A stretch of 64,000 nucleotides of DNA, taken from NCBI GenBank assembly GCA_018389105.1, contig JACATO010000605.1, forward strand, positions 186,001-250,000, in the 5' to 3' direction. How positions within the stretch are numbered: the stretch's first letter is position 1; every line of letters starts with the position of its first letter. Positions 36,663 through 49,063 of this stretch are shown here, piece by piece. This DNA comes from Nautilus pompilius (Eukaryota; Mollusca; Cephalopoda; Nautilida; Nautilidae). A program made the translations under genes and the position numbers. The notes beneath the pieces were generated by a model. That model was given only the letters and a program-made list of their open reading frames with translations, searched no databases and was not told the origin of the DNA.

Positions 36663-37151
36663 CACTTTAATTCAACTAAAACTTCGTTGGTGTCTTTTTT
36701 ATTCTTTTTTCTTTTTTGAGCTGATGGTTTTGTACCTGTTCATTTATGCACCATGTTTAAAGTGAGACTTTGAGAACTATCTGGATTTGACTTGAATGAA
36801 TGTAAAAAGCAATAACTTACATGTTCTGAAGATCATTGAAAGGTTTGGCTTATCAGTCTTTGGGAATATGATGTCCTAGGAGTTTCAAGATTACTTGAAT
36901 TTGTTTCACTGAAAGGATTGGGGAATATCTTCAAGTTTTTTTTTGTTTTTGTTTTTAACTTTAAACAGTGTCACATGATCATGCACTAAAACTTTTAAAT
37001 AACAAAACTTGTGCTGTTTTAGCTATTATTTTGTTGATCCAAGAAATTCTTTGCTGTTAAAAAATTTTTTTGAAACTATGTGTTGTTCTAAGAGTTCTAC
37101 AAATATACCAAATACTCAGTTAATTTTTGGTTTGTTTTTAATGTTTTATTG

Positions 37152-37154
<3 letters not shown>

Positions 37155-37200
<46 letters not shown>
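37155..37200. repeat. (TC)n microsatellite
   Basis: An uninterrupted run of about 22 TC units. Confidence 0.97.
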
Positions 37201-37204
<4 letters not shown>

Positions 37205-37209
37205 GCCAA

Positions 37210-37510
37210 ATTTTGCTTGAATAACAGCTATGTGGCTAGAATCCACAAGATGCTGGAAGGTGTGGATTGTTGTTTTGCATTGACTGTCTGTCAGTTGTTT
37301 TATCGTATGATGATGGTTGGTCTTTACTATTCTGTCTAACCACCTTTTTCTTTTCTGTCATTATGTGTTTGTGACCACAATTCCTTCTCACAGCAGACAT
37401 TTTCTTCACTGTTTGCCATTACTAATAAACTTAAATGATTGATGTCTTGGAGCTACTTACCATTCTGAAACTGTCTTGGCCACTGTAGCGCTTGCTAGAC
37501 ATCTTTCAAA
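37210..37510 (-). mobile_element. Possible Tc1-like N-terminal (helix-turn-helix) fragment
   Basis: The minus strand encodes QKRKRWLDRIVKTNHHHTIK, then QLTDSQCKTTIHTFQHLVDS. The pattern resembles 'RKRKT---DR-IVR-VK-NR--T---LT------VS--TVRR-L' of Tc1-like transposases. No catalytic part or terminal repeats were found beside it. The TC microsatellite abuts it on the left. Confidence 0.45.
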
Positions 37511-37814
37511 AGTTGTAATGTCTTTGCCTTTCCCTATGTCTGTTAGAATAGCATCTAAGCAATATATGTGTATGGATCACTTGTCTTATGTGGTCAACCT
37601 GATTTGTATCTGCAGCTCAGGTCAGGCCCAAGTCAGAAAGAGTAAATGGATCCCAATACAGTGGCCAGCCAGTGTGTATGTTGTATGTATATATGCAGTA
37701 GTAGTATACATGTATACAACATTGATTTAGCAGTGAACTGTGAATTCCTCCATGATTAATGCTACACTAACCTTCTACTATGTAGGAAATTTTAAAACAT
37801 ATAAACTAACCATT

Positions 37815-38128
37815 TTTCCAAATTTTCTATTGTAACCTTTTAGTTGAAAAAGGGCTTCAAATTTATGCTTAACTTTGTTGTTGCTATTTCTTCATTGTGA
37901 TACTAAAATCTAAAATGTATTTGTTTTAATCCCATCTGTCCTTTACCCCTGCCAACTACGCAGAGGAACGGTTTCCAAATTTTCTATTGTAACCTTTTAG
38001 TTGAAAAAGGGCTTCAAATTTATGCTTAACTTTGTTGTTGCTATTTCTTCATTGTGATACTAAAATCTAAAATGTATTTGTTTTAATCCCATCTGTCCTT
38101 TACCCCTGCCAACTACGCAGAGGAACGG
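37815..38128. repeat. Perfect 157-bp tandem duplication
   Basis: Positions of about 37,815-37,971 are repeated immediately at 37,972-38,128 with an offset of exactly 157. I found no mismatch when reading the two copies side by side. The unit carries no recognised gene. Complete identity amid diverged DNA means either a very recent duplication or an assembly artefact. Confidence 0.97.
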
Positions 38129-39479
38129 TAATGAGCTCCACATTATTTTTTTAAAATTTGCCTTCAGAATTAATTTGGCCATATTTGTACTTCTGTTTTG
38201 TCTTTCATATACATTTAAGATGATTTTGATGGACTTCTCAGCTGTGTGCTATCCTTCAAAGGATTTTTGCCCCTTATTCACAGGACCTTTTGGGTAGTGG
38301 GCCTAGCTTTGGAGTGATCTTTTTCCCACTGTTCATCAGCTTAGTTAAGTGCTCTCTACTCCATGTACAAACTTCTAAGCCATGGCCACCTTGATGCCTT
38401 TTTAACAGCTTTACATTGTCTAGATAAGAAACCAATGGTTTTTCAGTGTTTTCTGTCGCTGATCTTTCCAATAGTTCTTTGGCACCTGCTTCTGCTGGGA
38501 AAAATCAAGTGTTCCATTCTTTTACCTTCACCTTGATTTCTTATAAGAATTTCTAAACTCTGGATCATTATGTTGGATAGGTAAATGAAGATGTATATAC
38601 TGGACGAATTAAAATATTTCTCGTCAGACCATTGAAACCCACAGTCTGCCCCTGAGTATCACCTGATTTTAACAAACAAACAAAAAATCCATGTTGGCCT
38701 TAGTTAGTTGCATCTCTCTATTTTGTTTTAAAAACTGAAAAATAATTTCTATATAATTTTAAGAAGAAACTGAAGAGAATGGCAGTGAATGAATTTATTT
38801 AAATTTTTCTCATAGAGTTTTCCTCTGAGTTTGTATCTTTTCACTTATCGGTTCACATTTTTGTGCTGCTTGACAGTGTGTTTGGTTGCAGAGGAAATTG
38901 AGATGTGCACTTGTAGCGTAAATCATTTACTGCACCATGAGATTTCTTTTACACCTAAAATTGTCCAAGCACATCTTGTTGAAAGTTCTGTTATTGCTGA
39001 CTTCGGATTATTGAGGTTCTCATCATTATAGCTGTCTGTTACTACAGGTCAGAGAATGCAACATTGTTGTGCACGGCTATCAGTTACTTTCATTAAGCAC
39101 TTTATTGTTGTGATGTAATTGCTGTGAAGAAATCTGAGCTTGGTAATTTTGCTGGAAAAAAAGAAAATAGTAGTGAAAGGTGGGGAAAGTGAAAAGTACG
39201 GAACAAACGAAATGATTAATGAATAAGAATTTTACGAAAGAACTTTCAAATATATGTATAATTTTTTTTGTGTGTGTGTATTCACCTTGCTATAAAATGT
39301 AGTATATCAAATAGAAGGGAAAAGGTGGCTAGGTGCTTAAATATATAATTGAAACAGAGAATTTAGATTTGATTAAATCAAACACGATAATTACAATATT
39401 TCAATACAAGGTAATCTTTGGGAGCAAATAAAAGGGAGATAATTAATAATTTTTTTCTATTTTATGTAACTGGGAAGAT

Positions 39480-40130
39480 GGAAGTGAATATTAAAAGGTG
39501 GAGGTGTCAGTCCCATCCTTTCTGTCTATACCAGAGTTGAATAAATGATGGAAAAATTGGAATTGCAGCCCCATCTTTAAAACAAGGTTCCTAATACTTA
39601 TTTTTCTTGCTGTACACATGCCCCCAAACCTTTTATTTATTGTAAAACTTTTTAGGTCTTTCCACAAAAATCTAAAATTCAAACTGGATAAGCTAATAAT
39701 TTGAATTTCCTTGCATAGCCTACATAAACAGTTAATTCTTGGAAACTTGTCTAGTGTTTCAATAATTTTTTTTTTTAAAATAAAGATTTCAGGCCTGTTC
39801 ACCATAATGAAGATTTTGTTTGGATAAACCAAGGACTCGTAGTATATAATGAAAGAAGAATTTTTTTTTGTTTTTTGTTTACTCTTAAGACTTCAATCCT
39901 TTTATATCCCTTGAGGTCTTATGTTGTTTGTTTATCATTTAAAAAGTTTGTTTTAATGCTGCACATATTCAAGAAACTTTCCAGTATAATTAGATCAGAA
40001 TTTCTCAAGTATCTTTCAGTCAGCATCAATTCTTCCTGATTAAAATGCAAAGATTTACAAGATTTTGCAATTTTAGAGCGGATATGCAAATTCAAGATAT
40101 TAATGACCATTTTGACTATTTAGTAGCAGC
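39480..40130 (-). mobile_element. Possible Penelope-like retroelement fragment
   Basis: The minus strand at 39,919-40,110 encodes LHIRSKIAKSCKSLHFNQEE and LTERYLRNSDLI. This resembles the segment after the reverse transcriptase in Penelope-like elements ('L-HRS--ICS-----EI--L---L--N-YP'). Downstream, at about 39,640-39,780, IETLDKFPRIN and FRFLWKDLKSF resemble the approach to the GIY-YIG linker ('FP-I-----F-----F-FKD-L'). The GIY-YIG motif itself is not seen. Support rests on pattern memory only. Confidence 0.35.
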
Positions 40131-40420
40131 CTTTAAAAAATTTTTTTTGTACATGCAAATATATAATAGATTTTTAATTCTTCTTTTCATGTTCCTTAAT
40201 TTGGGATTTTAAGTGTTTTATTACACATTCATTTTCTATTTCTCTTTCTCCCTCCTTGTTTTCTTTATTTATTATTATGAAATACCATAGAACTCTTTCT
40301 ATTTTAATCTTTCTTCTGTTTGTTGCTAAATTTGAAACAAAATAAAATTAATAACTAAAAACCACTATGTGAGTTTACTGGCTAATTTAAACAAGACCTT
40401 GTCTGTGTAACAATTATTGT

Positions 40421-42470
40421 ATGAATTGAAGAATGCTGCTGGCTTTAGATGAGGAATGCTGTTGGCTATCGAGTTGAAGAGAATATTATTGACTCTAGAT
40501 AAAGAATACAGTTGGCTTGAGTAAAAGAATGCTGCTGGCTTGAGTTGAAGGATGCTGTTGGCTTTAGATGAGGAATGCTGTTGGCTCTCGAGTTGAAGAG
40601 AATATTATTGGCTTTAGATAAAGAATACAGTTGGCTTGAGTAGAAGGATACTGTTGGCTCTTGAGTTGAAGAGAATATTATTGGCTCTAGATAAAGAATA
40701 CAGTTGGCTTGAGTAGAAGGATGCTTTGGCTTGAGTAAAAGAATGTTGGCTTGAGTTGAAGGATGCTGTTGGTTCTCAATATTATTGACTTTAGATAAAG
40801 AATACAGTTAGCTTGAGTAGAAGGATGCTTTTGGCTTGAGTAAAAGAATGTTGGCTTGAGTAGAAGGATACTGCTGGCTTGAGTTGAGGAATGCTGTTGG
40901 TTCTTGAGTTAAAGAGAATATTATTGACTTTAGATAAAGAATACAGTTAGCTTGAGTAGAAGGATACTGCTGTACTGCTGGCTTGAGTTGAGGAATGCTG
41001 TTGGTTCTTGAGTTAAAGAGAATATTGTTGACTTTAGATAAATAATACAGTTAGCTTGAGTAGAAGGATGCTTTTGGCTTGAGTAAAAGAATGTTGGCTT
41101 GAGTTGAGGAATGCTGTTGGTTCTTGAGTTAAAGAGGTTGGTTCTTAGGTTAAAGAGAATATTGTTGACTTTAGATAAAGAATACAGTTAGCTTGAGTAG
41201 AAGGATGCTTTTGGCTTGAGTAAAAGAATGTTGGCTTGAGTAGAAGGATACTGCTGGCTTGAGTTGAGGAATGCTGTTGGTTCTCGAGTTGAAGAGAATA
41301 TTATTGACTTTAGATAAAGAATACAGTTGGCTTGAGTAAAAGAATGCTGCTGGCTTGAGTTGAAGGATGCTGTTGGCTTTAGATGAGGAATGCTGTTGGC
41401 TCTCGAGTTGAAGAGAATATTATTGGCTTTAGATAAAGAATACAGTTGGCTTGAGTAGAAGGATACTGTTGGCTCTTGAGTTGAAGAGAATATTATTGGC
41501 TCTAGATAAAGAATACAGTTGGCTTGAGTAGAAGGATGCTTTGGCTTGAGTTGAAGGATGCTGTTGGTTCTCAATATTATTGACTTTAGATAAAGAATAC
41601 AGTTAGCTTGAGTAGAAGGATGCTTTTGTCTTGAGTAAAAGAATGTTGGCTTGAGTAGAAGGATACTGCTGGCTTGAGTTGAGGAATGCTGTTGGTTCTT
41701 GAGTTAAAGAGAATATTATTGACTTTAGATAAAGAATACAGTTAGCTTGAGTAGAAGGATACTGCTGTACTGCTGGCTTGAGTTGAGGAATGCTGTTGGT
41801 TCTTGAGTTAAAGAGAATATTGTTGACTTTAGATAAATAATACAGTTAGCTTGAGTAGAAGGATGCTTTTGGCTTGAGTAAAAGAATGTTGGCTTGAGTT
41901 GAGGAATGCTGTTGGTTCTTGAGTTAAAGAGAATATTATTGACTTTAGATAAAGAATACAGTTAGCTTGAGTAGAAGGATACTGCTGTACTGCTGGCTTG
42001 AGTTGAGGAATGCTGTTGGTTCTTAGGTTAAAGAGAATATTGTTGACTTTAGATAAAGAATACAGTTAGCTTGAGTAGAAGGATGCTTTTGGCTTGAGTA
42101 AAAGAATGTTGGCTTGAGTAGAAGGATACTGCTGGCTTGAGTTGAGGAATGCTGTTGGTTCTCGAGTTGAAGAGAATATTATTGACTTTAGATAAAGAAT
42201 ACAGTTGGCTTGAGTAGAAGGATGCTGTTGGCTCTAGAGTTGAAGAAAATATTATTGGCTTTAAATAATGAATGCTAATGGCTCAAGTTGAAGAATACTG
42301 TTGGCTTTACATAAAGAAAACTTGGTTTGATTTGAAGAATACCATTAGCTTCAGATAAAAATGTAGTGGCGCTTGCATTGAATACTGCTATTGGTTTTAA
42401 TTAATGAATACCATGCCTTGTGTTGAAGAATACCATTAACTTTAGATAAAGAATACTGCTGGCTCAGAAG
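40421..42470. repeat. Minisatellite of 23- and 27-bp units with higher-order structure
   Basis: About 2.05 kb is built of related units such as GGCTTGAGTTGAAGGATGCT plus GTT (23 bp), GGCTTTAGATAAAGAATACA plus GTT (23 bp), and a 27-bp variant of the form GGCTCTCGAGTTGAAGAGAA plus TATTATT. Variants alternate in a set order instead of randomly. A long string of units starting at 40,501 recurs at 41,316 (offset 815) in almost the same order, with a deletion of about 27 bp in the second copy. Within it, a shorter block containing ACTGCTGTACTGCTGGC recurs near 40,975, 41,761 and 41,981. The last 200 bp decays into diverged units. The minus strand has a 128-codon open frame here (41,188-41,574), most likely a by-product of the repeat. 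Confidence 0.97.
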
Positions 42471-44439
42471 GTGATAGGTAAAAGGAGTAACCCAACTAAG
42501 ACAATTGCCATTGCCATAGTTGATTATTACCTGGGTTGACTTCATAAATTACAAGGCATCATTATAAAAACAAGCTATGTAGCTATGTTCTAATTTTATT
42601 AATTACTATATATATAGATGGTTCTAACATATTTGCTGTTATTAATAAGTAAATTTTTTATTAATGTTAGGTTAGGAGAGTTTTAGATATTTTATTAAAT
42701 AGCCTGGAAGGATCATTAGAATACTTTTCCATGAAAACGGTCATGGATTTCTGGCTGGCTTCATTTAACTTAGCCATGAAAAGTATATTTGATGTTTTTG
42801 TTTTTTTTTGTTTTAAAAAGGCTATTGGAAGTTAAAGACAGTTGGGTATGGCGCCCATTTAACAATTATGGACATTGCTAATCTCTAACAATATTAGACC
42901 GGGCAGACTTTGTTTTCTTTGATCAAGCAGATAGATTCGTAATTTAACTTTGATATTTTCTTGGTAGTCTAAGTACATAAAGCAATAATTTGAATGTAAA
43001 TATGAAGATTTTGTAATGTTTTCCCTAAAAGCTAAGTTATTGTGAAAGTTCTTTGATTAAACATTGTGTGTGTGGACCTACAGATTTTATTATTCTTGAG
43101 TTTAAACCTTTTTTTGAATCAGATGGAATTTTTCTTCTCTGCATTCATTGATTGACTCATTATCAACATCCACTTGTTTTCTCTCCTTTCATGGTTGAGT
43201 CGTTGGCACCGAGTTCTCGCGAAAATGTTAAGGTGAACTTCTCCAGGATCAGATAACAGTAAATCATGAGGTGTAAGTAATTTGGCACTGCCTAAGTTCA
43301 TATGTAAGAGTTTGAGGATAATCATTGTATCATAGTTGTTATTTGTAAAGGCAAATAAAAAGAATAAAAGTAATTTAAAATAATAATTAGTGAGGTGATT
43401 CTTAATTGATTTAATTTTAGCATGCATCTTAGTTACCACCTTTAAAAAGAAAAACAACCAACACTTCAGATTGAATTTGACTAAACTATACATCAGTCCT
43501 TTTATACACATGATTAATTTTCTCTCAAAGGTGCTACTTTGAATGTCAAATGGAGTGATCCATACACACAAATTGACATGTCTGTACTTATGTTGCCACT
43601 TTAGCCTGACCTTTTATTAGCGATGCAGAATAATAAACGATCCGTTCAAATCTGACAGAACATTCATGCCATCCATTACAGTTGTTTCGGTATTTTGTCA
43701 AGTTGAAATTGACAATCTTCTTTGTGAAGGCAATTCTTAAATGCTAAGAGAAGATAACTTATACATGAATGCGACCAAGATGTTCGCAGATTTTATATGG
43801 TAGCTTACTTAATATTGTATGCTAAATGTTCAGAAATGTTGGTGTTCTGTGGATGTATGCTATTATCTAAATTGCCCTAGGGTCACTGTCTGATTGCTTT
43901 GGCGTTCACAAATGCAGTACACACAAGACTAGTGGCTTCACTATGTGGGAGGGGTTATATATACAATTATTGACTGGGCATGAATTTATTTGATTTGTGT
44001 GTTTGTCTGACAGAAAATCTTCACATTCATCATTATCAGTTTATATTGATGTAGTCAGTGAGATTTAAATGGTTTGATTTGTGTGAAGGTCAACCAGCAG
44101 AGGATGGAGTTCATTTCATGATTAAAATTTTAAAAAAGCAAACAACACTTCCTTTTCCCTTCTGTCCTCATTGCAATTATTAAAAATTGTCAATTAGTGG
44201 CACTGCTATACATCCTTTATATAATTGTTGTTTTTTCTAAATTTACACTACTCTCCATTTACAAAATTTTAAAATAACAAATAAATTAAATTCGTGATTT
44301 TAAAGAATTAATTTGCATAATATAATTTTTAATGCCATTTTTTGTTACAAACTATCAACACTATAATATGAAGGAGAGTTATGTAACCATGCTTATCAGA
44401 GAAATATTTGAGCAAATGGAAGCAAGCGAAAGACCAGCT
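42471..44439. other. AT-rich DNA, no gene seen
   Basis: The minus-strand frame at 43,119-43,571 is the longest single open frame in the window (150 codons). Its peptide is lysine-, isoleucine- and asparagine-rich without a domain, and I treat it as chance. No terminal repeats were found. Confidence 0.4.
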
Positions 44440-44630
44440 ACTACACTCAGGTACAACAGGTGGCCACTAGAACTCTTCTGTCTAGAGAGCAAGTGCCCAG
44501 AGGAACTGGTGCAGAAGAGTGGAAAGAAACCATGCTGTGGATGGGTGTGGGTGTGTGTCAAACCTGAGCTGCATCAAACTCAGGCTCTCAGCCACAGTGG
44601 GCCATTGTGCTACACACTCTGGCTATCTGA
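44440..44630 (-). mobile_element. tRNA-derived SINE copy 7
   Basis: On the plus strand the reversed blocks are CACTAGAACTCTTCTGTC, TGGTGCAGAAGAGTGGAAAG, AAACCATGCTGTGG and TCAAACTCAGGCTCTCAGCC, ending in a tRNA-like head (GGGCCATTGTGCTACACACT). A short GTGTGGGTGTGTG expansion interrupts the body. Confidence 0.8.
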
Positions 44631-45221
44631 AAATTCAGACTTGGTGGATCTAATATTTATTATCATTGTAATGAATACATGTCTCAGTGAAAACCTGCCC
44701 ATAGTTGAAGCCATTATTTTACTATATTAGTTTTGTTATTACAAGGACACAGGAAGCCATTTGTCAAAGCTTAAAGAAGATTCCGAGGAAAAAGGAAAAG
44801 TCTATGAATGTCATCTACTATAGCTGCACTAACAAAATTATCTTTTGATGGAGAAAAAAAAGTTTCATACAACTTTTATATTTCATTTTATGAAGTTCAT
44901 CAGTCATTATTCAGTATATTTACTAAATAACCAACAAAGTGTATTCTAGAATATTCCATTCATGGTGTTCATCAAAAAAGTTATGGTGGAGGGAAAAAAC
45001 AATTTAGCTTTGTTTTCTTTTTGAATTTATAACTCATCCTGTGTCTACCTACACTGCACAAACTTTTTACCTCACATCCTGTCTGAACACTAAAACTTTT
45101 CTATCTTTTGTTCTTCAAGCGAATTTCAAGTAAGTTTACATACAAATTTTAAAAAAATATATATATATTAGCCAATCATCAGACTTTAAACCATACTTCC
45201 CTCCCCATGTCTAACACTGAG

Positions 45222-45500
45222 CAGCTGGTCACCCAGTGGTTAGGCTGACGATGGCCTGAGTTTGAATCCTGGTAGGGGCCGGTTTGGTGTACCTCTCTGG
45301 CATGGTTCCTTCTCTCTGTTCTTCACCAACCGGTCATGTGGGTTTCCTCCATATCTAAAAGTGAAGAGTTCTAGTAATGACTTCTATGCTGAATGGTCAG
45401 GAGCAGCACAGTTTTGGTGTATCTCTTTGGCATCTTCACCAGTTGGCTCTGTGAGTTTCCTCCCACATCTAAAAAGTGAAGAGTTCTAGGTTCAGGTTCA
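45222..45500 (+). mobile_element. tRNA-derived SINE copy 8, with doubled body
   Basis: This is the best-preserved plus-strand head. CACCCAGTGGTTAGGCTGAC is an A-box-like D-arm, and GAGTTTGAATCCTGG is a B-box-like T-arm. The body follows: GGTTTGGTGTACCTCTCTGG, CATGGTTCCTTC, TTCTTCACCAACCGG and ATCTAAAAGTGAAGAGTTCT. It is then partly repeated: TTTTGGTGTATCTCTTTGGC, TCTTCACCAGTTGGC and TCCCACATCTAAAAAGTGAA, with GAGTTCTAG again. The second body lacks a head, so the copy has one head and two bodies. Confidence 0.88.
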
Positions 45501-46184
45501 CTCAGTAGCAAAAAGTGCTGCTGATACTTATTGCCCAAATCACTGTCGTGGAAGAGCTCAGCTACCCACTAAGTGTATATTATTCTCACCCCAAGATGCA
45601 ACCCTGAAAAAATAAGTCGCTCCATTTTTTGTGATGTCTCATAGCAAGCTCTTCAACTCACAGACAGAGTCTAGCATCAGTCTTATGTATTATTTGTATT
45701 GGCAGGCAGAAAATAGCAATAAAATTTTTGAGATGCTAAGCAAACCATATCTGATCAGTGATGAACTCTCTAGTTTTGGTCTGTTCTTTGCTGGTTGGTA
45801 GCACTTGTGTTCATTGTAAACATTTGTTGCTAGGCTTTGACCAAATTTGGAATGAACAATTTGCATACAGAACTACCAATCTAAGAAGTACATTCAATAC
45901 AGGACAGTAAGTACATTTTTTATAACTAATATAATTTTTTTTAGAAATAACCATAAAATTAATCAAAATTTACTTTGCATAGAGATTAAATATATGGCTG
46001 CTGCAGACTCAGGAGGATAAGATAAGAAAGTCAGTTACACTGATAAGGAAACCAGCTTATTTCATCAGTAATCCCTACCTTCATTTTCAATGATTGCTGC
46101 TTCCTGCCTATCCACTGGCATCTGATTCTAGCTTTTCAATCTTTATTTATTTTGCATTTAATCACCCACCACAAAATTTTGTTA

Positions 46185-46420
46185 AGTTTCAACCTGTTCA
46201 GAACTTCCACAATAACCACTTTTGAAATTTGAGTGGCAGGCAATTCCTCTCTCCAGATCTCTCTAAATATGGAGTTTTTTCTTGTTTGAAGCTCTCCTGT
46301 TTATCATTGCCTAGAGTTCTCTGCTGTCAGGTTGTTTCCCTTCAGCCTGGCTAGATAGTTTCCAGACCTGTGTGGAGAGAAACAGATGGCAGTATACTGT
46401 ATCTGGTGATCAAAGAACAA
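46185..46420 (-). mobile_element. Possible LINE tail fragment
   Basis: The minus strand encodes NSIFREIWREELPAT and VEVLNRLKLNKI. This vaguely follows the 'FF--RV---WN-LP--VV-A-S-N-FK--LD' end of CR1/L2-type LINEs. There is no upstream reverse transcriptase motif and the match is weak. Confidence 0.3.
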
Positions 46421-48528
46421 TTACTTGGGATGCCTGCAAGGTTTAGTAGGTAGGCTTGTGTTCACCAACAAATTATTTAGCTATTTATTTCTTTAATTTC
46501 AAATAAAACCTGTCAACATTGGAGATAGATTTTTAAATTTTACAGGTCTTTCTAGTAGAGACACACACGCACAATAGCCCTGTCAGATATCTATTTTTAG
46601 ACTTTCTTTATTCTGAGTTTTTAAGCATTTAAATTAAAATTGCCTCAAAATGAAAAAAAAAATGTATCAAGTTAATAATTATCTAAATAACCAAATCTTT
46701 TAATAAAAATTGAAATTTTTTTTTTAAAAATTAAAACATAATTTAAAAAAAAAAACCCATGAAAGAATACATTTTTCATTTCAGTCTAAAACATTATAAA
46801 GGTTTCTTTTCCAAATATCTGGGTGCCAAAAATTACAGAAATTTCTGTACTGATGAACAATATTGTTTTTACTGATCACCCCAAAATGAAACTTGTTGAA
46901 GTTATTAAAGAAATTAATTGTACCAGCTGTTGGAACTACATCTTTAAATCAAGTATAGTCATACAAAATGCATGGATGTTCTGGATATTATGCTTTATTT
47001 TCAGAATATCGGTTTAAAGTTATCTTATTACTATATACTGTTTCCATGCAGAGGTTGGTGAGTAATTTCTTTCTTTGCACAATGCATTATTGGATAGCAG
47101 TAGCCATAGCTGTACTGATTGATCTTCCCACCCCATTGTATCATACTTTTGTTTTGGTGTATCTGTACATGTTACTGAATAATGGGTTTACTTGTTTCAG
47201 TATGCATCAGAAACTGACATAAAATCAACTTTGCAGTTTGTTTTTTACCTCTTCTGTCTTTAGGGTGGCCAAGAAAAAAATCCATGGCTTGTTGCATTAA
47301 AGCTTCGCTCTCAGTTTTCTTTACAGAAATAGCTGAAAGAGTGGCTATGAAAACTGTTTAGCTGAGTAGCGCACATCTAGATATGAAGAGAACAAGGGTT
47401 TGGCAAGGTCTGGCAATGGGTCAAAGAGATGAGATATCTTCTTGCTTTTGCCTAAATAAAAACAACCATTACCCGTCTTATCTTGGGTACAGTTTCTGGT
47501 GTTTGGTTTCACTTTATTCTTTAGGTTTCTAAGTGTGCTGCTGCTACCTCTTAGAGAAAAGAATGCTCCGGTTATCATAAATTCTGTTTTGAATTGCTAC
47601 TACAAGAGAGAGAGAGAGACACAGAGAAGTATTGCTTTATGCACAATGTATAGCTAATGGGCACAAGCCCTGTGTATAATATTGCATGTTTTGTTTAAAG
47701 GTTCAAATCTTAAGTATCACATGAAAATCATAGGCTTTTTTTCAGTGTGTATATAGTTTAAAATAAATAAATAAATAAATGATGTGACTTAATGTAGTGA
47801 TGAATTTTTAAATTAAAGATTTCAAGTGTTGTTCACCAAAGCAACTTGAATTTTATCAAAGTTAAAGACAAATTAAAACAGCAATGTAAAATGAAGCAGA
47901 AATTGTAAATGCGATGAACTTATGTGGTCTTGATAAACTGAAAAATTTATATGTACAATATTTTATTTAAAAACAGGAGAAATGTTTCAGTTTAGTCATT
48001 AGTCTGTTGGATCTTTTTGAGTTTTATGGCTTAGAAAAATAGAAAAGATTCTGCATTATTGCATTGGTATTCAAAAGGGTTTTTTTTTTTAAATTTTGTA
48101 AGTTGGCTTTGATGGAAATTCTGGTTTGTAGTAGCCCTTTGTAGATGAAACAGTTTATTGGTATTCCAGAAAAATGCTGTAGGCAGTAAGCATACCATGT
48201 GGTATATGAATTTGTTCATGATTTGTGGGCAGGAAGTTGTAAATGCAGCTCTTAATTTAATCTTTTGTCATATCTTAAGGGTGATTCATCTGAATTTCTT
48301 TCATATTTTTAATTTATTTATATATCTCTAAACCACAACCTAAATAGATGTGAATATCACATGATTAAGTTTGGTGACTGAACTAGGAAATTTAGCATGT
48401 TATTTCTAAACATTTCTGCTATAGCAAATCGGATAACTGAAACCCTGCATACAAAGGGCCAGATCTTTCTTTCTTTTTTTGCAAATTCATCATCTGATCC
48501 AGCATTTCCGAGTTTTTTGTTTCCTCAG
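46421..48528. other. AT-rich DNA, no gene seen
   Basis: This stretch holds a short AG run (about 47,606-47,620) and an AAAT run (about 47,760-47,780). Open frames are hydrophobic and AT-driven. Confidence 0.4.
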
Positions 48529-48669
48529 TGTGACCCGATTAATACAGTGAAAAATTCTCGTGACTCCAACTTCCAGCAGTACCAGACTAAGGGAATCCAG
48601 GGAAAAGATCTCCAAAAATATTTTTGGAAAGCAAAAAAAAAAAAAGATGAATTAACGCAATTAATGTAG
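48529..48669 (+). other. Candidate terminal exon
   Basis: A pyrimidine-rich acceptor, TTTTTTGTTTCCTCAG, precedes an open frame of 46 codons that ends in TAG. It reads CDPINTVKNSRDSNFQQYQT, then KGIQGKDLQKYFWK, a lysine run and DELTQLM. Base use (AACTTCCAGCAGTACCAG) is more balanced than in the surrounding DNA. The frame also stays open upstream of the acceptor. I do not recognise the peptide. The lysine run comes from an A13 tract, so part of it is low complexity. Confidence 0.3.
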
Positions 48670-49063
48670 TGAGAATGCACTGGTATGGATTATACCATGG
48701 GAAATTATATATATATACATCAGCAGTAGTGGAAAGGTAAAATATTGCATGAAAATGATTGTGACACTGCCAGGCTTTGCAACTCCTATTTAGAGAACTG
48801 CTGGTCTAATGCCATGGGAAAAAACAAGTTGTATAGCTTTTTATAAGAATTTTTATAAGTGTACACTCTATTAGAGATGTACTTAGAAAAAAGTAAACAA
48901 AGGAAACAAATAAAGATTAAAACTACACCCTGACGATGCTGATAGGGAAGATTTCCAAAAAAGTAGGTTAGTTATGTTGCTAATAATACGATGATGAGAA
49001 ATGCTCAAACTAATCTAATCCCCCTATTACCTTTTGTGCAGCTTGTATGGCAGATGGTTATTA

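Noticed and set aside
41188-41574. 128-codon minus-strand frame with repeating SSTQAN-like peptides
   Set aside because: It lies wholly inside the minisatellite, and unit lengths of 23 and 27 bp shift the frame. The repeat pattern explains the frame.
43119-43571. 150-codon open frame on the minus strand, longest in the window
   Set aside because: The peptide is rich in lysine, isoleucine and asparagine with no domain, signal or splice context. This length is expected by chance in 64 kb of AT-rich DNA.
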